Shown here: one piece after another, positions 1-6,352 of the stretch
Numbering within the stretch: position 1 is the first letter of the stretch
Layout of the letters: each line of letters opens with the position of its first letter
Source: Bacillota bacterium
GTDB lineage: Bacteria; Bacillota_I; Bacilli_A; RFN20; CAG-826
DNA length: 22,324 bases
Reading direction: 5' to 3'
Assembly (NCBI GenBank): GCA_023443485.1
Contig: JAEZUH010000006.1
Span: forward strand, 1 to 22,324
Notes under the pieces: model-generated
What the model was told of the DNA's origin: nothing
Database searches by the model: none
Seen by the model: only the letters and a program-made list of their open reading frames with translations
Program-made: the position numbers and the translations under genes

Positions 1-21
1 CAAATAAGGACTTTTGTACAT
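1..21 (-). CDS. 5' end of an unidentified gene (partial)
   Basis: Only seven codons are inside the window (ATG at 21-19, reading M-Y-K-S-P-Y-L). The start is supported by a near-perfect ribosome binding site, AGGAGG, about 8 nt upstream (30-36 region). The product cannot be recognised from seven residues. The upstream leader carries an inverted repeat described separately. Confidence 0.55.
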
Positions 22-36
22 AGTTTTTTCCTCCTA

Positions 37-72
37 ATGTCCCAAAAAAAGAAAAATATCCCCCTGGGACAT
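37..72 (-). promoter_or_regulatory. Leader inverted repeat just upstream of the ribosome binding site
   Basis: ATGTCCC at 37-43 and GGGACAT at 66-72 are perfect 7-bp inverted arms around a 22-nt loop containing a G-run and a T-run. In the minus-strand transcript the 3' arm ends one base before the AGGAGG of the partial gene at 1-21. It could be a leader hairpin affecting translation or an operator. No function can be assigned. Confidence 0.3.
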
Positions 73-258
73 ACATTACAAAATTTCGTAAGAAATGTGT
101 GATATGCACATATGAAACTATCAATAAGTTAACACTTTGGTATTTTTTTTACAAGCACATAAAGACATAACAGAAGGAGAATTACAGATTGTGTCACGAA
201 AAGTGCCGATAAGGTCATTCAATCTTTTATCATTTACTGAACTATTTTTTGCTTTTAT
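73..258. other. AT-rich intergenic stretch between mntP and the left-edge gene
   Basis: No open frame of gene-like quality, no tRNA fold and no clear strong hairpin were seen here. It should contain the end of the mntP transcript and the promoter of the minus-strand gene at the left edge. I could not place a convincing -35/-10 pair. Confidence 0.4.
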
Positions 259-876
259 TTAAGAAATAAGATGCTCAATAAGTATTTTTAAACCAATGGC
301 AATTAATATTACTCCGCCGACAACTTCAGCAATAGCATATTTACATTTTAAGAGACGATATATCCCTTTTCCGAGGATTACGCCTATGAGGCATACTCCA
401 AAGGTGATAATTGTGATTATTCCGGCTTCCACAAAGATCGAATAATCGAAGCCGCCGGCCGTTAAACCCATTGTCATTGAACAAAGAGTTATTCCTATAA
501 TTAAGGCATCAATGCTAGTGGCAACCCCTTGAATAAATATTGCTTTATAAGAGAATGGCTTTGGTAACGCCAGTTCGCATTTAATAAGACTTCTTATTCC
601 GTCATAGAGCATTTTGCCTCCAATGAATCCGAGGAGAATAAAAGCAACCCAATGATCAAAACTTTCAATATATTTAAAAAATAAGCTTCCAATAAAATAG
701 CCAATTAGGGGCATGATTCCTTGCAACAATCCAAACGTTGAAGCGATGGCCACAGCTTTTCTTTTCGACAGTTCTGTAATGGTTATTCCATCACAAATTG
801 AGACTGCAAAAGCATCCATTGCCAGACCAAGCCCAATAAGCGATACTTCAAGAAAGGTGGCCCAAAATAATTCCAT
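259..876 (-). CDS. mntP: MntP-family manganese efflux pump
   Basis: 205 aa, close to the usual MntP length (about 190), and strongly hydrophobic with about six predicted membrane helices. Visible family signatures are the first-helix block GLAMDAFAVSI (about 17-27) with its conserved Asp, a GLLQGIMPLIG block near 49-59, and a second-half repeat with TSIDALIIGI near 120-129. This is the internal duplication typical of the family. Known members export Mn(II) across the cytoplasmic membrane and protect against manganese excess. An AGGAG lies very close to the ATG (3-4 nt spacing). The DtxR/MntR-type regulator encoded 0.7 kb away fits a metal-homeostasis neighbourhood, but regulation of this gene by it is inference. 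I saw no manganese riboswitch-sized leader: only 78 nt separate it from the previous gene, and a terminator occupies part of that. Confidence 0.9.
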   Translation of the reverse strand: MELFWATFLEVSLIGLGLAMDAFAVSICDGITITELSKRKAVAIASTFGLLQGIMPLIGYFIGSLFFKYIESFDHWVAFILLGFIGGKMLYDGIRSLIKCELALPKPFSYKAIFIQGVATSIDALIIGITLCSMTMGLTAGGFDYSIFVEAGIITIITFGVCLIGVILGKGIYRLLKCKYAIAEVVGGVILIAIGLKILIEHLIS

Positions 877-913
877 AAACTCCTAACATTTTATAGAGAT
901 ATTTCAATCAATT

Positions 914-946
914 AATAAAAAAATCGCTGCCGCGACTTTTTCGTTT
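914..946 (-). terminator. Terminator between the deaminase gene and mntP
   Basis: On the minus strand AAAAAGTCGC, a GGCA loop and GCGATTTTTTT form a short GC-rich stem with A:T flanks and a 7-T tail, directly after the deaminase stop. The A-run on the other side makes it near-symmetrical, so it could act in both directions. Confidence 0.75.
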
Positions 947-954
947 TGAAATTT

Positions 955-1413
955 TTAATAGATTTTATGGCCTGAAATGTTCTGATACTCTTCGTAAAGT
1001 TTTAAACAGGCTTTTCTATCTAACTCAATGACGAGCTTTTCTCTTTCGCCGGGTTGCTGCATTTGATAGAACTTAGCATCTCTGAATCCGATGTTCTCAG
1101 TATCTATGATATTGCAACCATAATAAACCTTGTCAATATTCGCCCATAGAATAGCAGACATGCACATTGGGCATGGCTCTCCAGTAGTGTAAATTTCACA
1201 GCCAGTTAAATCGAAGGTCCCAAGATTTTTACAGGCCTTATGAATAGCCATCATTTCGCCATGGCAAGTTGGATCATTGTTTTTAAGAACTTGATTGTGT
1301 CCCTTCCCAACTACTATGCCATCTTTGACCACCACAGCTCCAAAAGGTCCTCCGTGACCAGCACGTATACCTCTTTTTGCTTCGGTAATAGCCATTCTCA
1401 TAAATTTGTTCAT
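955..1413 (-). CDS. Nucleoside/guanine deaminase, CDA-like zinc enzyme
   Basis: 152 aa. The zinc-dependent deaminase signature is complete: an H-G-E motif at 51-53 (Zn ligand His and catalytic Glu) and PCPMC at 80-84 with both Cys ligands. The N-terminal stretch GGPFGAVVVKDG (about 21-32), NDPTCHGEMMAI and the C-terminal aromatic tail resemble Bacillus GuaD-type guanine deaminases (guanine to xanthine, purine salvage) more than TadA. Many relatives have HAE where this one has HGE; the substitution is seen in other nucleoside deaminases and leaves the catalytic residues intact. The ATG has a good AAGGAG about 8 nt upstream. A TATAAT -10 box lies at 1465-1460. A cytosolic purine-salvage role is likely, but the exact base is not decided by sequence. 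Confidence 0.85.
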   Translation of the reverse strand: MNKFMRMAITEAKRGIRAGHGGPFGAVVVKDGIVVGKGHNQVLKNNDPTCHGEMMAIHKACKNLGTFDLTGCEIYTTGEPCPMCMSAILWANIDKVYYGCNIIDTENIGFRDAKFYQMQQPGEREKLVIELDRKACLKLYEEYQNISGHKIY

Positions 1414-1440
1414 ATTTTGTTCTCCTTAATTCAAGCACAT

Positions 1441-1485
1441 ACTCGATTTTGCTAGCCTAATTATAAACTTTAAACTCGACTTTGC
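1441..1485. promoter_or_regulatory. Direct repeat pair around the deaminase promoter (candidate operator)
   Basis: ACTCGATTTTGC at 1441-1452 and ACTCGACTTTGC at 1474-1485 match at 11 of 12 positions and begin 33 bp apart, close to three helical turns. They bracket the minus-strand TATAAT box at 1465-1460. One copy lies over the -35/spacer area, the other at about the transcription start. This placement suits a repressor site. The binding protein is unknown; the adjacent DtxR-type regulator is one candidate. Confidence 0.45.
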
Positions 1486-1508
1486 GTATAAATTAATAAT
1501 CGAGCAAA

Positions 1509-1543
1509 TTGCAAATAGTAAAAAAATTAACTATATTGTGTTC
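1509..1543 (+). promoter_or_regulatory. Promoter of the DtxR-type gene, predicted leaderless
   Basis: TTGCAA (1509-1514) and TATATT (1532-1537) are separated by exactly 17 bp. The expected start of transcription, about 7 nt past the -10, falls on the A of the ATG at 1544. No Shine-Dalgarno sequence precedes that ATG. Confidence 0.5.
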
Positions 1544-1903
1544 ATGGAATTATTTAAGTCTGGTGAAGATTATTTAGAACGAATCCTCATTTTACGTAAC
1601 AAGCAAGGAAATGTGAGAAGTATTGATATCGTTAACGATATGCATTTTTCCAAACCATCAGTTTCAATTGCAATGAAAAAACTTAAAGAAAGTGATTTTA
1701 TCACTTTTTCAAACGATGGATTTATCATGCTAACCGAAAAAGGCGAAGGAATCGCCACAAAGATTTATGAAAGACACGTTCTATTGACTAAATGGCTTGT
1801 CTCTTTAGGCGTCGATGAGAAAATTGCTCGAGAAGATGCGTGCAAAATTGAGCACGACTTATCAGTCGAAACTTTTGAAGCAATTAAAAAAATATTTAAA
1901 TAA
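1544..1903 (+). CDS. DtxR/MntR-family metal-dependent transcriptional regulator
   Basis: 119 aa from the ATG at 1544; a GTG two codons earlier is an alternative. The N-terminal winged helix (about 7-65) has the family pattern S/GEDYLERI...DIV...SVSIAMKKL. The dimerisation/metal half carries RH at 77-78 and DACKIEH at 98-104. By alignment with known members, D9 and E12 match the MntR-type ligands, whereas C100, E103 and H104 match DtxR Cys102, Glu105 and His106. The site is therefore a mix of Mn-type and Fe-type ligands. It ends after the dimerisation domain and lacks the SH3/FeoA-like domain, as MntR does. It is expected to repress uptake or activate efflux genes for Mn or Fe. It stands alone between the divergent deaminase and tldD, with mntP nearby. 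Metal identity is uncertain. Confidence 0.88.
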   Translation: MELFKSGEDYLERILILRNKQGNVRSIDIVNDMHFSKPSVSIAMKKLKESDFITFSNDGFIMLTEKGEGIATKIYERHVLLTKWLVSLGVDEKIAREDACKIEHDLSVETFEAIKKIFK

Positions 1904-1927
1904 GTAAGATAATTTACTATTTTTTTG

Positions 1928-1960
1928 GGGTGTCTATGATATAATCAAGACACTTTTTAT
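1928..1960 (+). terminator. Hairpin with T-run after the DtxR-type gene, overlapping the tldD promoter
   Basis: GTGTCT (1930-1935) and AGACAC (1948-1953) are perfect inverted arms with a 12-nt loop, followed by TTTTTATTT. This has the form of an intrinsic terminator for the gene ending at 1903. The loop contains the tldD -10 box, so the repeat may instead, or also, be an operator. Confidence 0.5.
1937..1945 (+). promoter_or_regulatory. Extended -10 promoter of tldD-tldE
   Basis: TGATATAAT is a consensus extended -10 element (TGn plus TATAAT). The start of transcription would fall near 1952, leaving a leader of about 25 nt that contains the AGGAGG of tldD. No good -35 box is visible, as is common for extended -10 promoters. 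Confidence 0.6.
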
Positions 1961-1976
1961 TTAGGAGGTCATTAAG

Positions 1977-3377
1977 ATGATCAGTAAAAAATTAGCCATT
2001 GATGTCTTAAACGAATCTCTGTCCACTGGTGCGGACTATGCCGAAATTTTCTTTGAAGATAGCACTTACTTTGCTACTTCTTTGGAAAACGGTAGGGTGG
2101 AGACATCTGCCTCAGGTTCCGCGTGTGGAGTTGGACTTCGTTTGTTAAAGGAAAATCAATGCGTTTACGGCTATACCAACGATTTATCCAAAAAGGGATT
2201 ATTCGACTTAGCTAATTCCTTGAACAAGTCTTTTCACTTTGAAAGATTAATTACTGTAACGAAATTAGATATGATTCGTTGCAAAAACCGCAACCCGGTT
2301 ACGAACAATTATGATGGCATTACTCGTGAAGAAAAAATCGCTTTGCTCAAAAAAGGTATTGCAGAAATTGAAAAAGATAAAGATCCAAGAATCGTAAGAT
2401 ACCTGGCTCATTTCTTAAACAATCACCGTTTTGTCGCTGTTTTTAATTCCAAACAAAAATGGTTTAAAAGAGAGAGCGAATTTGGTCGCTTAGTTTTCAA
2501 TGTGATTGCTGCCGATCAAAATGGTTTTGAAACAGCTTTTGAAGGACCTGGATGCCAACAAGATATCAGTTACTTCAAATCAAAAATTGATGTCGTCGCT
2601 TTAGCGAGAAAAACAGTCGATACAGCTTTAAAAATGCTGACTGCTCAAGAATGCCCATCTGGCAAAATGCCAGTTGTCATTGGCAATGGTTGGGGCGGAG
2701 TCCTCTTTCATGAAGCCTGTGGACATGCTCTTGAAGCTAGTGCTGTCGCGAAGGGTTTGTCTTGTTTCAGCGGTAAGGTTGGTGAGATGATTGCCTCTCC
2801 CCTTGTCACCGCTTTAGATGACAGTACCATCCCACAAGCATGGGGTTCCATCGATATTGATGATGAGGGTAATCTCGGCGAAAAGCGAGTTCTCATTAAA
2901 AATGGTAAATTGATGGATTACATGATTGATGATTTCAATGGAAGACGTATGGGTCGTTCTGGAAACGGCGCGTGCCGTCGTCAGAATTATCGTTATTGCC
3001 CAACATCACGTATGAGCAATACTTATATTGCAAATGGCAAATCAACTCCTGAAGAAATTATCGCCGCTACTAAATTAGGACTTTACACCGTTGGTTTCAA
3101 TGGTGGTTCAGTCGATCCTTCTACTGGAGAATTCAACTTTGGTTGTTCTGAAGCTTATATCATCCGCGACGGCAAGATTTGCGAACCTGTTAAAGGTGCT
3201 ACATTAATTGGCCATGGTGATGAAATTCTCAAGAAAATCGATATGGTCGGCAATGATTTGGCTTTAGGTCAAGGAATGTGTGGAGCCTCTTCTGGTTCAA
3301 TTAGAACCAATGTTGGTCAACCAACCATTCGTATTAGCGAAGTGACCGTTGGTGGTCGCGGAGGAGAATTAAAATAA
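1977..3377 (+). CDS. tldD: TldD metalloprotease subunit
   Basis: 466 aa, normal for the family. The zinc-binding HExxxH motif is present as HEACGH at 245-250 in the usual context VLFHEACGHALEA, followed by the glycine-rich region RRQNYRYCPTSRMSN (near 336-350) and a C-terminal half ending in GMCGASSGSI...QPTIRISEVTVGG. In E. coli TldD pairs with TldE to form a protease that degrades unfolded or small peptides and matures microcin B17. In that pair the active metal site belongs to TldD. The ATG follows AGGAGG at 8 nt. The stop overlaps the tldE start by one base (TAATG), which implies translational coupling and subunit balance. No RiPP precursor or antitoxin gene is visible nearby, so a housekeeping peptide-degradation role is the simplest reading. 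Confidence 0.95.
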   Translation: MISKKLAIDVLNESLSTGADYAEIFFEDSTYFATSLENGRVETSASGSACGVGLRLLKENQCVYGYTNDLSKKGLFDLANSLNKSFHFERLITVTKLDMIRCKNRNPVTNNYDGITREEKIALLKKGIAEIEKDKDPRIVRYLAHFLNNHRFVAVFNSKQKWFKRESEFGRLVFNVIAADQNGFETAFEGPGCQQDISYFKSKIDVVALARKTVDTALKMLTAQECPSGKMPVVIGNGWGGVLFHEACGHALEASAVAKGLSCFSGKVGEMIASPLVTALDDSTIPQAWGSIDIDDEGNLGEKRVLIKNGKLMDYMIDDFNGRRMGRSGNGACRRQNYRYCPTSRMSNTYIANGKSTPEEIIAATKLGLYTVGFNGGSVDPSTGEFNFGCSEAYIIRDGKICEPVKGATLIGHGDEILKKIDMVGNDLALGQGMCGASSGSIRTNVGQPTIRISEVTVGGRGGELK

Positions 3378-4699
3378 TGAAGTACGATAAATTTTTTGCT
3401 CTTGCAAAAGAAGCCGGCATTCAAGAAGCCGAGTTATACATCAGCCAACATTATGAAGTATCCATTTCTTTATTCCATGGGGAAATCGATAACAACTCAG
3501 TAAATAATGGTTTTACTATTATCGCTAGAGGTTCTTACAAAGGAAAGTTTGGCACCGCTACATGTGATGTGTGGAATGGTGAGAAGGCTGCTTTCCTAGT
3601 TAAAGAAATTGTTGCTAATGCAAAGGTCATTGAAAACGAAGATCCAGTTTTCATTTTTAAAGGCAGCGATAAGTACACAAAAATCAAAAACTTCAACAAA
3701 GACTTAGCTCTTATCCCTCTTGATGAGAAGATCAAAAAATTACATGATTTGGAAGATGCTCTTCGTGCTTACGACAAGAGAATCGTTGAAGTCCAAGCGG
3801 TTGAATATAGCGAAAATGCCAGTTCAATCACTCTCATTAACACTAATGGCTTAAAGTTAGTCCATAAATCAAATTATTACACCTATGTTGGCGTTGTTGC
3901 CGCCAAAGAAGGCTCTCAAGTCAAGAGTGCTTATGATTTACTTTTCGATAACGATTTCGCTAAAGCTGATGTTCAATCATTGGCAAAAGAAATTGGCAAA
4001 AAAGCCATCGATCAATTAGGTGGCGAGGCTTGTGAATCAAGTACATACAAGGCCGTTTTATCATCTGATGTTGTCTCCAGTTTAGTCAAAGTTTATGCAG
4101 GACATGCTTCAAGTGAAGAAGTTCAAAAGAAATCCTCATTATTCATCGGAAAGATTAATGAGAAGGTCGCCTCAAATAAAGTCACTATTGAAGAAAAACC
4201 ATTACAGAGGACCCCATTCGCTCGTTGGTTTGATGACGAAGGTGTCGCTACAAAGAACAAATTCATCGTTAAAAATGGCGTTTTGCAGGGATATTTGTAT
4301 AATTTGACTACCGCCAACAAAGATGGCGTTACTAGCACAGGTAATGGTTATCTCGGTGGTGGAAAGATGGATGTTGATTTTGGCTTCCTCGTTATGAAAC
4401 CTGGAAAAAAATCATTAGATGAACTATTCGCCGAGATTGGAAATGGTGTTTACATTACTGAGGTCAGCGGTCTTCATTCTGGTATGAATCCCCAATCAGG
4501 AAACTTCTCCTTACAGTCAACTGGATTCTTAATCAAGGACGGCAAAAAAGATCGTGGACTGGATTTGATTACTGTTTCAGGCAATATCGTCGACTTATTC
4601 AAGGACATTCAAGCGGTTGGAAGCGATGTTAGAGTCTTTCCATCAGCGGTTTCTTGCTCAAGTGTCATCGTCAAAAAGATCATTGTCTCTGGTAAATAA
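3377..4699 (+). CDS. tldE: TldE/PmbA partner subunit of the TldD protease
   Basis: 440 aa, standard for TldE/PmbA. The N-terminal domain (AKEAGIQEAELYISQHYEVSI) shares the TldD fold. Typical C-terminal family features are TPFARWFDDEGVAT, GYLYNLTTANKDGVTSTGNG, EVSGLHSGMNPQSGNFSLQSTG and a VSGNIVDLFKDI block. There is no HExxxH motif, as expected for the non-catalytic partner. Translation starts at ATG 3377, inside the tldD stop. A GGAGGAG lies upstream within the end of tldD. A terminator follows after about 20 nt, so tldD-tldE form a two-gene operon. Confidence 0.95.
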   Translation: MKYDKFFALAKEAGIQEAELYISQHYEVSISLFHGEIDNNSVNNGFTIIARGSYKGKFGTATCDVWNGEKAAFLVKEIVANAKVIENEDPVFIFKGSDKYTKIKNFNKDLALIPLDEKIKKLHDLEDALRAYDKRIVEVQAVEYSENASSITLINTNGLKLVHKSNYYTYVGVVAAKEGSQVKSAYDLLFDNDFAKADVQSLAKEIGKKAIDQLGGEACESSTYKAVLSSDVVSSLVKVYAGHASSEEVQKKSSLFIGKINEKVASNKVTIEEKPLQRTPFARWFDDEGVATKNKFIVKNGVLQGYLYNLTTANKDGVTSTGNGYLGGGKMDVDFGFLVMKPGKKSLDELFAEIGNGVYITEVSGLHSGMNPQSGNFSLQSTGFLIKDGKKDRGLDLITVSGNIVDLFKDIQAVGSDVRVFPSAVSCSSVIVKKIIVSGK

Positions 4700-4717
4700 A
4701 TCTCGATAAATCCAAAA

Positions 4718-4753
4718 CAAAACAGTGGGACATTAATGTTTCGCTGTTTTTTT
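4718..4753 (+). terminator. Terminator of tldD-tldE
   Basis: AAAACAG ... CTGTTTT arms enclose an inner ACATTAATGT palindrome and are followed by a run of T. It lies about 20 nt after the tldE stop. Confidence 0.8.
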
Positions 4754-4792
4754 CTTGAAACGAAAGAAATAATGTTTGCAACTAAAGTGTTA

Positions 4793-4809
4793 ATATTATT
4801 TAATAATAT
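4793..4809. promoter_or_regulatory. 17-bp AT-only palindrome upstream of the endonuclease gene
   Basis: ATATTAT-TTA-ATAATAT is a perfect 7+3+7 palindrome that ends about 22 nt before the endonuclease ATG. It lies in the expected -10 region of that gene. Its composition makes chance possible; an operator role is speculative. Confidence 0.3.
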
Positions 4810-4831
4810 GTGCTTAAAAGAGGACTTTTAA

Positions 4832-6298
4832 ATGAACCAAACAAAATCTTTAATCTCTAAAGTATTTACTTTATCCGCTCTAGCAATTTCTCTTGCTTTT
4901 GTGCCAATTGGCCACGCGATACTTACCTCGCCAGTTGAGGAAACAACGTATGCCTGGACTGGAGCTCAAACACCGAGTGTTACAGAATCTTATTATTCTC
5001 AAGCGAGCGGTCTTTCGGGAGGCGCTCTTAAGAATGCATTGAAAGATTTCAACAACGCAACTTCACCAAGCTATGATTGGTCACGTTACGAGGCCGCGGA
5101 TGAAGCATACAATAATTCGAATTACATTACTTGTCTCTACACAAGACACGACATTCCAAAGAGTGCACATGTCGGTAATTATTCATGGGACACATGGAAT
5201 AGAGAACACATCTATACACAAACTGCTTTCCCAAACAGTAAAACTGATAACCACAACATCTTTGCTTGTGAAGGACAAATCAATAATGTCAGAGGTAATC
5301 TTAAATTCGGAGAGGTTACTCACAATTCATCCAATCAAGTGACAGTACATGGACACCTAACCAATAATTATCAGGCTGGCTCTTATTTCGAACCATGCGA
5401 TGAGGCCAAGGGCGAAGTAGCAAGGGCGGTTCTATATACCTCGCTTTATTACAATTACACAATTTCCTCTATTTTTTCCTCTGAAGCCGTTTGCTTAAAA
5501 TGGCATGCTCAATTTCCGGTTACTGAAAGGGAAATCTTTAGAAATAACAAAGTCTACACCCTCCAAAAGAATAGAAATCCATTTGTTGATCATCCAAGTT
5601 ATGCAAACTCAATATATAATCCATCAACTCCATACACTGCTCCAGATCCATTAGGTGGATCCTCAAGCACTGCTCCAAACACCATTACATTGTCTCCTTC
5701 TACTCCAACAATTGCAGTAGCCCAATCAGTAACCCTTAATGTCACAGTGGATACTGGTTCTCCAAGTGTTTCTTGGTCTAGTAGCAACAATAGCGTAGCT
5801 ACTGTCAGCAATGGAGTAGTTACCGGTGTGGCTGTTGGAACAGCTACCATTACCGCAACTTCTACTCTTGATAACACTGTCAAAGGAACAGCAAACATCA
5901 CCGTTGTAGAGGCAAGTATTCCTGTAACTGGAGTATCACTAAATAAGGATACATTATCTTTAGCAGTTAACACTTCAGAAACATTAATAGCCACAATCTT
6001 ACCAAGCAATGCGACAAATAAGAATGTTACCTGGACTAGTAGCAGCCCAATTGTTATTTCAGTTAGTTCTACTGGTGAAGTAACCGCTATTGAAGTTGGA
6101 CAAGTCACAATTACTGTCACGACAGAGGATGGCAGTTTTACTGATACATGTGTTGTAACCGCAACTCCAAAAAGTGTTAACACAAATGAAAATGGAGGAT
6201 GCGGTGGTTCTATCGCGATTACAAGTGGAATTATTGCCACTTTATCTGCAGTCGGAATCGTAGCTATTCTCATCAAGAAAAAGAAAATCTCAAGATAA
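4832..6298 (+). CDS. Secreted endonuclease I with Big_2 repeats and C-terminal membrane anchor
   Basis: 488 aa. An N-terminal signal peptide (K-rich start, hydrophobic 11-26, probable cleavage after GHA at 29) leads into an endonuclease I domain (about 45-260). The domain has WNREH (122-126, catalytic His of the His-Me finger), NNVRGN (151-156), and NRNPFVDHP (247-255). A Pro/Ser linker is followed by two Ig-like Big_2 domains (about 284-358 and 362-443, with SWSSSN...VATVSNGVVTGVAVGTATITATS and its second copy). A GGCGGS motif near 455-460, one transmembrane helix and a KKKK tail end the protein. Family members cut DNA outside the cytoplasm; here surface DNA degradation for nucleotide scavenging is likely. 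An AGAGGA site precedes the ATG. It is a single-gene unit bounded by terminators. Confidence 0.9.
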   Translation: MNQTKSLISKVFTLSALAISLAFVPIGHAILTSPVEETTYAWTGAQTPSVTESYYSQASGLSGGALKNALKDFNNATSPSYDWSRYEAADEAYNNSNYITCLYTRHDIPKSAHVGNYSWDTWNREHIYTQTAFPNSKTDNHNIFACEGQINNVRGNLKFGEVTHNSSNQVTVHGHLTNNYQAGSYFEPCDEAKGEVARAVLYTSLYYNYTISSIFSSEAVCLKWHAQFPVTEREIFRNNKVYTLQKNRNPFVDHPSYANSIYNPSTPYTAPDPLGGSSSTAPNTITLSPSTPTIAVAQSVTLNVTVDTGSPSVSWSSSNNSVATVSNGVVTGVAVGTATITATSTLDNTVKGTANITVVEASIPVTGVSLNKDTLSLAVNTSETLIATILPSNATNKNVTWTSSSPIVISVSSTGEVTAIEVGQVTITVTTEDGSFTDTCVVTATPKSVNTNENGGCGGSIAITSGIIATLSAVGIVAILIKKKKISR

Positions 6299-6316
6299 AA
6301 TAACTGAAGATAAAAA

Positions 6317-6352
6317 TAAAACCCTTGGCGATTGCTAAGGGTTTTTGTTTTT
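6317..6352. terminator. Bidirectional terminator between the endonuclease gene and the psuG operon
   Basis: AAACCCTT (6319-6326) and AAGGGTTT (6337-6344) with an inner GGC/GCT extension form a strong stem with T-runs on both strands. It separates two convergent transcription units. Confidence 0.9.

Noticed and set aside
877..954. yybP-ykoY manganese riboswitch before mntP
   Set aside because: The gap is only 78 nt and much of it is the terminator of the previous gene; no riboswitch-like fold was seen.
1977..4699. A RiPP (microcin-like) cluster around tldD-tldE
   Set aside because: No small precursor frame, cyclase, radical SAM or exporter gene is visible next to the pair; TldD/TldE are common housekeeping proteins.
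5599..6276. A 225-codon open frame on the minus strand opposite the Big_2 repeats of the endonuclease
   Set aside because: It mirrors low-complexity Val/Thr-rich coding sequence, has no ribosome binding site, and the plus-strand protein has clear domains.
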